From contig JAKSBB010000229.1 of NCBI GenBank assembly GCA_022361315.1, positions 1 through 8,956 on the forward strand: a DNA stretch of 8,956 nt, in the 5' to 3' direction. The position numbers and the translations under genes were made by a program. The DNA comes from Desulfobacterales bacterium. Its GTDB lineage: Bacteria; Desulfobacterota; Desulfobacteria; Desulfobacterales; Desulfobacteraceae. This document shows, one piece after another, positions 5,786 to 8,956 of the stretch; positions within the stretch are counted from its first letter, which is position 1, and the number at the start of each line of letters is the position of its first letter. The notes under the pieces are model-generated. The model had not been told where the DNA came from. It saw only the letters and a program-made list of their open reading frames with translations, and made no database searches.

Positions 5786-7888
5786 TCACTCGTCTCGCAA
5801 GGGAACCACTGCCACCTTCCCATGGGCGGCCGCTATACCCAGGCGGACGCGGGAAAAGGGTCTGCCGGACAGAGTCATGCGTTGAACAGTTACATCCGCA
5901 TTAAAATCCAGATCTTGAAAGCAGTGGAACGGCAACCGGGCCTTCATCAGGGCAACGGCAGCCTTTTGTGACGCCAATGGTTCCGCAGCCACTTTTGTTG
6001 GCAGATAACGATCAAGATTGATATCATCCACCATGAGTTCCACCTCCGAGAATGGATCTCCGATTATTGCACGGCCGGTCACCCCGGTGTCATCCAGTTC
6101 TCCGCTGATATTATCAAGGATCCATTCCCGCCGTGTCGCCGCAATATCCGTGTTAATTTTCAATACCCCAAAGACCCCGGGATCAAGGGTTTCGGGAAGC
6201 CTCAGGCCGAATGCCGCCAAAAAGGCCCTCAGATTATCATGGGAGAGGCTGAACCACCCGTTCACGGCAGCTATTTTGGTACCGATTTTCCGGGCATCCA
6301 ATTGACCGTCTATCTGCAAGCCGAGTCCCTTGATCCTGAATTCAGGGGCAATGATCCGGCCCCAGGCCATATCCATGTCCATGCGGATATCCACCTCAAG
6401 TGCAGGGGAGCCGAGCCCCCCCCATCGGTCAGGTTCACCCCGACCTGACAGCCGGTCTGCAATGGAAAGCACCAGGGGCAGATCTTCTGACCTGACACGG
6501 ATGTCACCGCCTGCCTTAGGCATCAGGGAGAACAGGCCATGGGTGGAAAATACGCCGTTGAGGCGTACCCCGGCCCCCCTGCCTTGCAAACGCCGGAATT
6601 CCAACCGTCCGCCGTGGAGGTCGGTGTCGAAATCCGCATCAAGACAAAACTGTTTATCTGTCAACCGTTTCATGTCGGCCTCAAGTCCGCTCAGTTGAGC
6701 GGATTGCCCCAAAATACCGGCTGCAAGCAAGATGATATCGGACAAGTCCGGTCCGGTTGCATGCACATCGCCCCCGACTTCCGGGAGCCCGACCCGGCGC
6801 CCGCGTACCTTCAAGTTTCCAGACACCTCTGCCCCCAAAAGGCTGGCCCGAAACCCTGAAATCTCACTCTCTTTGCGCCCGGGTTTTAGGCTGAATCCCA
6901 TGGACATCTGCATTTGCCTGTGGGCCAGCCTCCCGGATTTTGCTGCAAGGGGCTTTGACAAACGGGTAATATCCGGACAAACCACAGTGATCTTTCCCTG
7001 GAACTCAGCATCTTCAGTTAAAAGATGCGTTGCCTGGAGTTGACCTTCTACACGTGTTTCATCAAGGGATATGGCAATGTCCTCCAGTGAAACCTTGCCC
7101 GATGTGGGGTCAATCGTTATCCCTGCCCTGCCGGTGACATCAAGCGCAGTAGCAGTTGTCCCAGCAATACCGCGGAATCTGAGGGCCATTTTTTTTGATT
7201 CACCGCCGGCTTCAGGAACCAAATGCAACTCGGATCCTGTAAAAATAATCTGTTGTGTTGGGGTCCTGTATTCAAGCTGATAATCCGTGGCCGTCATCCC
7301 GTGGGTGATGAGGCTCAGCAGCACCGGGGATAGTGGCACTGCACCGTCGGTATTTGTCTTGGAGGAAGGCGTGTCCGGGTCCGGTTCCTGAAATAAATCC
7401 AAATCCTCTTCAGAAACAGGGAAGGCATCGGCCTCAGTCTCGGAAATCAACGGCACATCGATACCTTCTGCATCAATTTCACTTCGTTCCCAGTTCCCGC
7501 GCCCCGACGTATTCCGCTCAAACCGGACCTGCACACCTGAGACCATAAGGGGCGCCATCTCCAGCGGCCCGACCAGCACAGACATGGGATGAACCTGCCA
7601 CTGCAGCATATCAATCTCAATAAAATCGGTTGTGCCAAAATCTATGGGATTCTCCACCCTTATCTCCCTGGCGGAGATGCGAATCAAAGGGAAATAAGAC
7701 AATGAGACAGGACCATCGATATGGACCGGTCTCTCCAGGTGGGCGGAGGCCAGACTGACGACAATGCGTTTTACAATACGTGCATCCAGGGCGGCCCATA
7801 TCGTTCCGATAAAAACAGCGCCCAGAATACACATCGCCGGGATGACGACACGACTTTTTGATATGAAGCGTGGGATATTTGCTGCCAC
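5786..7888 (-). CDS. AsmA-family envelope protein, apparently C-terminally truncated
   Basis: This is an AsmA-like protein of about 700 residues. Members are inner-membrane-anchored proteins with a long periplasmic beta-rich body, linked to outer-membrane assembly and lipid transport. A single hydrophobic segment at about 15-35 anchors the N-terminus. It is followed by the typical AsmA N-domain ('RPVHIDGPVSLSYFPLIRIS', then 'RNTSGRGNWE' near 126-135), an acidic proline- and serine-rich linker (about 137-185) and repeated amphipathic beta strands. The C-terminal AsmA domain begins ('DLDFNADVTVQRMTLSGRPF') but stops at 'GKVAVVPLRDE', just before the segment that normally reads about 'xLYGGxxxG'. 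The last ~200-300 residues therefore seem to be missing, and no other frame downstream restores them. I chose the GTG at 7888 because AAGGAG (7896-7901) lies 7 bases before it. A TTG one codon earlier (7891) is the alternative, at only 4 bases. The family call is good; whether the protein is functional is open. Confidence 0.82.
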   Translation of the reverse strand: MAANIPRFISKSRVVIPAMCILGAVFIGTIWAALDARIVKRIVVSLASAHLERPVHIDGPVSLSYFPLIRISAREIRVENPIDFGTTDFIEIDMLQWQVHPMSVLVGPLEMAPLMVSGVQVRFERNTSGRGNWERSEIDAEGIDVPLISETEADAFPVSEEDLDLFQEPDPDTPSSKTNTDGAVPLSPVLLSLITHGMTATDYQLEYRTPTQQIIFTGSELHLVPEAGGESKKMALRFRGIAGTTATALDVTGRAGITIDPTSGKVSLEDIAISLDETRVEGQLQATHLLTEDAEFQGKITVVCPDITRLSKPLAAKSGRLAHRQMQMSMGFSLKPGRKESEISGFRASLLGAEVSGNLKVRGRRVGLPEVGGDVHATGPDLSDIILLAAGILGQSAQLSGLEADMKRLTDKQFCLDADFDTDLHGGRLEFRRLQGRGAGVRLNGVFSTHGLFSLMPKAGGDIRVRSEDLPLVLSIADRLSGRGEPDRWGGLGSPALEVDIRMDMDMAWGRIIAPEFRIKGLGLQIDGQLDARKIGTKIAAVNGWFSLSHDNLRAFLAAFGLRLPETLDPGVFGVLKINTDIAATRREWILDNISGELDDTGVTGRAIIGDPFSEVELMVDDINLDRYLPTKVAAEPLASQKAAVALMKARLPFHCFQDLDFNADVTVQRMTLSGRPFSRVRLGIAAAHGKVAVVPLRDE

Positions 7889-7895
7889 CAAAGTT

Positions 7896-7901
7896 CTCCT
7901 T
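7896..7901 (-). promoter_or_regulatory. Ribosome binding site deciding the AsmA-family start
   Basis: AAGGAG on the minus strand lies 7 bases before GTG (7888) and 4 bases before an in-frame TTG (7891). The spacing favours the GTG. The choice changes the protein by one residue only. Confidence 0.65.
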
Positions 7902-7916
7902 GCGTTAAACCGGGTC

Positions 7917-7946
7917 AGAATAAGCAGGGGTGGCCCCTAAAGTCAA
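7917..7946 (-). promoter_or_regulatory. Sigma-70-like promoter for the AsmA-family gene
   Basis: On the minus strand TTGACT (7941-7946, 5 of 6 to the -35 consensus) is followed after 18 bases by TATTCT (7917-7922, 4 of 6 to the -10 consensus). Transcription would start near 7910, leaving a leader of about 20-25 bases before the GTG at 7888. The spacer contains a small inverted repeat, AGGGG-N3-CCCCT (7926-7938), which could be an operator or chance. The position between the ahcY terminator and the ribosome binding site supports the call. The sites were matched by eye. Confidence 0.5.
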
Positions 7947-8000
7947 GCGAAGTAGAACGGATAGCAACGATGCTTGTGAAGATTTAATATTTAAGGATGG

Positions 8001-8035
8001 AAAATCGTCCCCCGCCCGTATTGGCGGGGGACGAT
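8001..8035 (-). terminator. Intrinsic terminator after ahcY
   Basis: A perfect 13-bp inverted repeat (8004-8016 and 8023-8035) with a 6-base loop lies 11 bases beyond the ahcY stop codon. Read on the minus strand, the stem contains a run of five C paired with five G and is followed by only a short U run, TTTT then CC (8004-8001, the first T belonging to the stem). The stem is very stable, so termination is likely despite the short U tract. On the plus strand no T run follows, so it acts in one direction. It separates ahcY from the AsmA-family gene, which has its own promoter-like sequence. Confidence 0.85.
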
Positions 8036-8045
8036 CTATTACGGC

Positions 8046-8956
8046 TTAGTATCTGTAATGATCGGGTTTAAAGGGACCGTTTACAGAAATACCCAGGTAG
8101 TCGGCCTGTTCCGGGGTCAGCTGGGTCAGATTCACGGAAAGGTTCTTGAGATGGAGTCTTGCCACCTCTTCGTCCAGTTCCTTGGGCAGGGTGTAGACCT
8201 TCACCTCCAGATCTTCCTGGGCCAGTTTGATCTGGGCCAGGGTCTGGTTGGAGAAGCTGTTGCTCATTACAAAGCTGGGGTGTCCTGTGGCACAACCCAG
8301 GTTCACCAGGCGGCCTTCGGCCAGCACGATGACGGATCTGCCGGATTCAAGCGTCCATTTGTCCACCTGGGGTTTGACGGTGAGCTTCACGGCCTTGGGA
8401 TTGTTTTCCAGATAGGCCATGTCGATTTCATTATCAAAATGACCGATGTTACAGATAATGGACTCGTCTTTCATCTGTTCCATGTGTTCACCGGTGATGA
8501 CATGGTAGTTGCCGGTGGCGGTTACAAAGATATCACCGCGGGAGGCGGCCTCCTCCATGGTGACCACTTCGTATCCTTCCATGGCCGCCTGGAGGGCGCA
8601 GATGGGATCGATTTCAGTGACCAGAACGATGGCGCCGTAACCTTTCATTGAGGCGGCACAGCCCTTGCCCACATCACCGTAACCGGCAACCACAACGGTT
8701 TTACCGGCGATCATCACGTCGGTGGCCCGTTTGATGCCGTCGGCCAGGGATTCCCGGCAACCGTAAAGGTTGTCGAACTTGGACTTGGTCACGGAATCGT
8801 TGACATTGATGGCCGGGAAAAGCAGCTCATTGCTGGCGGCCAGCTGGTAGAGGCGGTGCACCCCGGTGGTGGTCTCCTCGGTGACGCCGAGGACGCCGGC
8901 GGCCGCCTTGGTCCAGCGCTCCGGGTCACCGGCGAGCGAGCGGCTCAGCAGCTCGA
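8046..8956 (-). CDS. ahcY: S-adenosylhomocysteine hydrolase (5' end outside window)
   Basis: Adenosylhomocysteinase splits S-adenosylhomocysteine into adenosine and homocysteine, relieving inhibition of methyltransferases and feeding the methyl cycle. About 302 C-terminal residues are present and the reading frame runs off the right edge; full proteins are about 430-470 residues. Diagnostic pieces are '[13 protein letters not shown]', '[17 protein letters not shown]' with substrate-contacting K and D, the NAD-binding 'GYGDVGKG', '[17 protein letters not shown]', '[11 protein letters not shown]' and the invariant C-terminus 'KPDHYRY', whose K and Y reach the NAD site of a neighbouring subunit. 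A GTG at 8859-8861 can mimic a start but is an internal valine of the conserved 'TTGVHRLY' segment. The terminal 95 bases are about 76% GC (hand count) and end almost every codon in G or C, unlike the rest of the gene. A terminator follows the stop codon. Confidence 0.97.
   Translation of the reverse strand, partial: ELLSRSLAGDPERWTKAAAGVLGVTEETTTGVHRLYQLAASNELLFPAINVNDSVTKSKFDNLYGCRESLADGIKRATDVMIAGKTVVVAGYGDVGKGCAASMKGYGAIVLVTEIDPICALQAAMEGYEVVTMEEAASRGDIFVTATGNYHVITGEHMEQMKDESIICNIGHFDNEIDMAYLENNPKAVKLTVKPQVDKWTLESGRSVIVLAEGRLVNLGCATGHPSFVMSNSFSNQTLAQIKLAQEDLEVKVYTLPKELDEEVARLHLKNLSVNLTQLTPEQADYLGISVNGPFKPDHYRY

Noticed and set aside
8058..8651. 197-codon plus-strand frame opposite ahcY, and similar long plus-strand frames opposite etfA, etfB and the alcohol dehydrogenase
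   Set aside because: These are shadows of strongly conserved genes in GC-rich DNA. Their translations show no family features and no ribosome binding sites.
1..8956. CRISPR array, integrase or transposase gene, toxin-antitoxin pair, phage genes
   Set aside because: I looked for spaced direct repeats and for the signature motifs of these systems on both strands and saw none.

Overview
This 8,956-base window comes from a bacterial chromosome with moderately high GC. Every gene I can support lies on the minus strand, so the text below runs from high to low coordinates, in the direction of transcription. The likely source is an anaerobic, fatty-acid or alcohol-oxidising bacterium, possibly a Desulfobacterota relative. 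That guess rests on the acyl-CoA dehydrogenase/EtfBA/Fe-alcohol dehydrogenase cluster, an AsmA-type envelope protein and -24/-12 (sigma-54) promoter-like elements. No marker gene in the window proves it.

Region 1 (8956-8001): the 3' two thirds of an S-adenosylhomocysteine hydrolase gene, cut by the window edge and closed by a 13-bp terminator hairpin. The last ~95 bases are much richer in GC than the rest of the gene. Region 2 (7946-5786): a sigma-70-like promoter followed by an AsmA-family gene. The protein has a normal N-terminal anchor and AsmA N-domain but stops in the middle of the C-terminal AsmA domain, so it looks C-terminally truncated.

Region 3 (5785-5231): 555 bases without a convincing gene, and the most interesting part of the window. 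It holds an AT-rich island (about 32% GC by hand count over 5501-5700), a perfect 22-bp palindrome, two -24/-12-like elements, an intrinsic terminator, an interrupted palindrome centred on GTGTCGACAC, and a long hairpin in the probable mRNA leader. Together they suggest a regulated start for the downstream operon.

Region 4 (5230-60): five codirectional genes, probably one operon: iron-containing alcohol dehydrogenase, 106-base gap, acyl-CoA dehydrogenase, 35-base gap, etfB, 11-base gap, etfA, 6-base gap, acyl-CoA thioesterase-like protein. The dehydrogenase would oxidise (or reduce) a short-chain acyl-CoA/enoyl-CoA pair and exchange electrons with EtfBA. The alcohol dehydrogenase would interconvert an alcohol and an aldehyde with NAD(P)H, and the thioesterase would release CoA from an acyl-CoA. 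The physiological substrate is not visible from the sequence.

I found no CRISPR array, rRNA, complete tRNA, transposase gene or obvious defence system. The enzymes belong to known families. The parts worth a second look are the regulatory region, the truncated AsmA gene, the divergent EtfB and the composition shift at the right edge.
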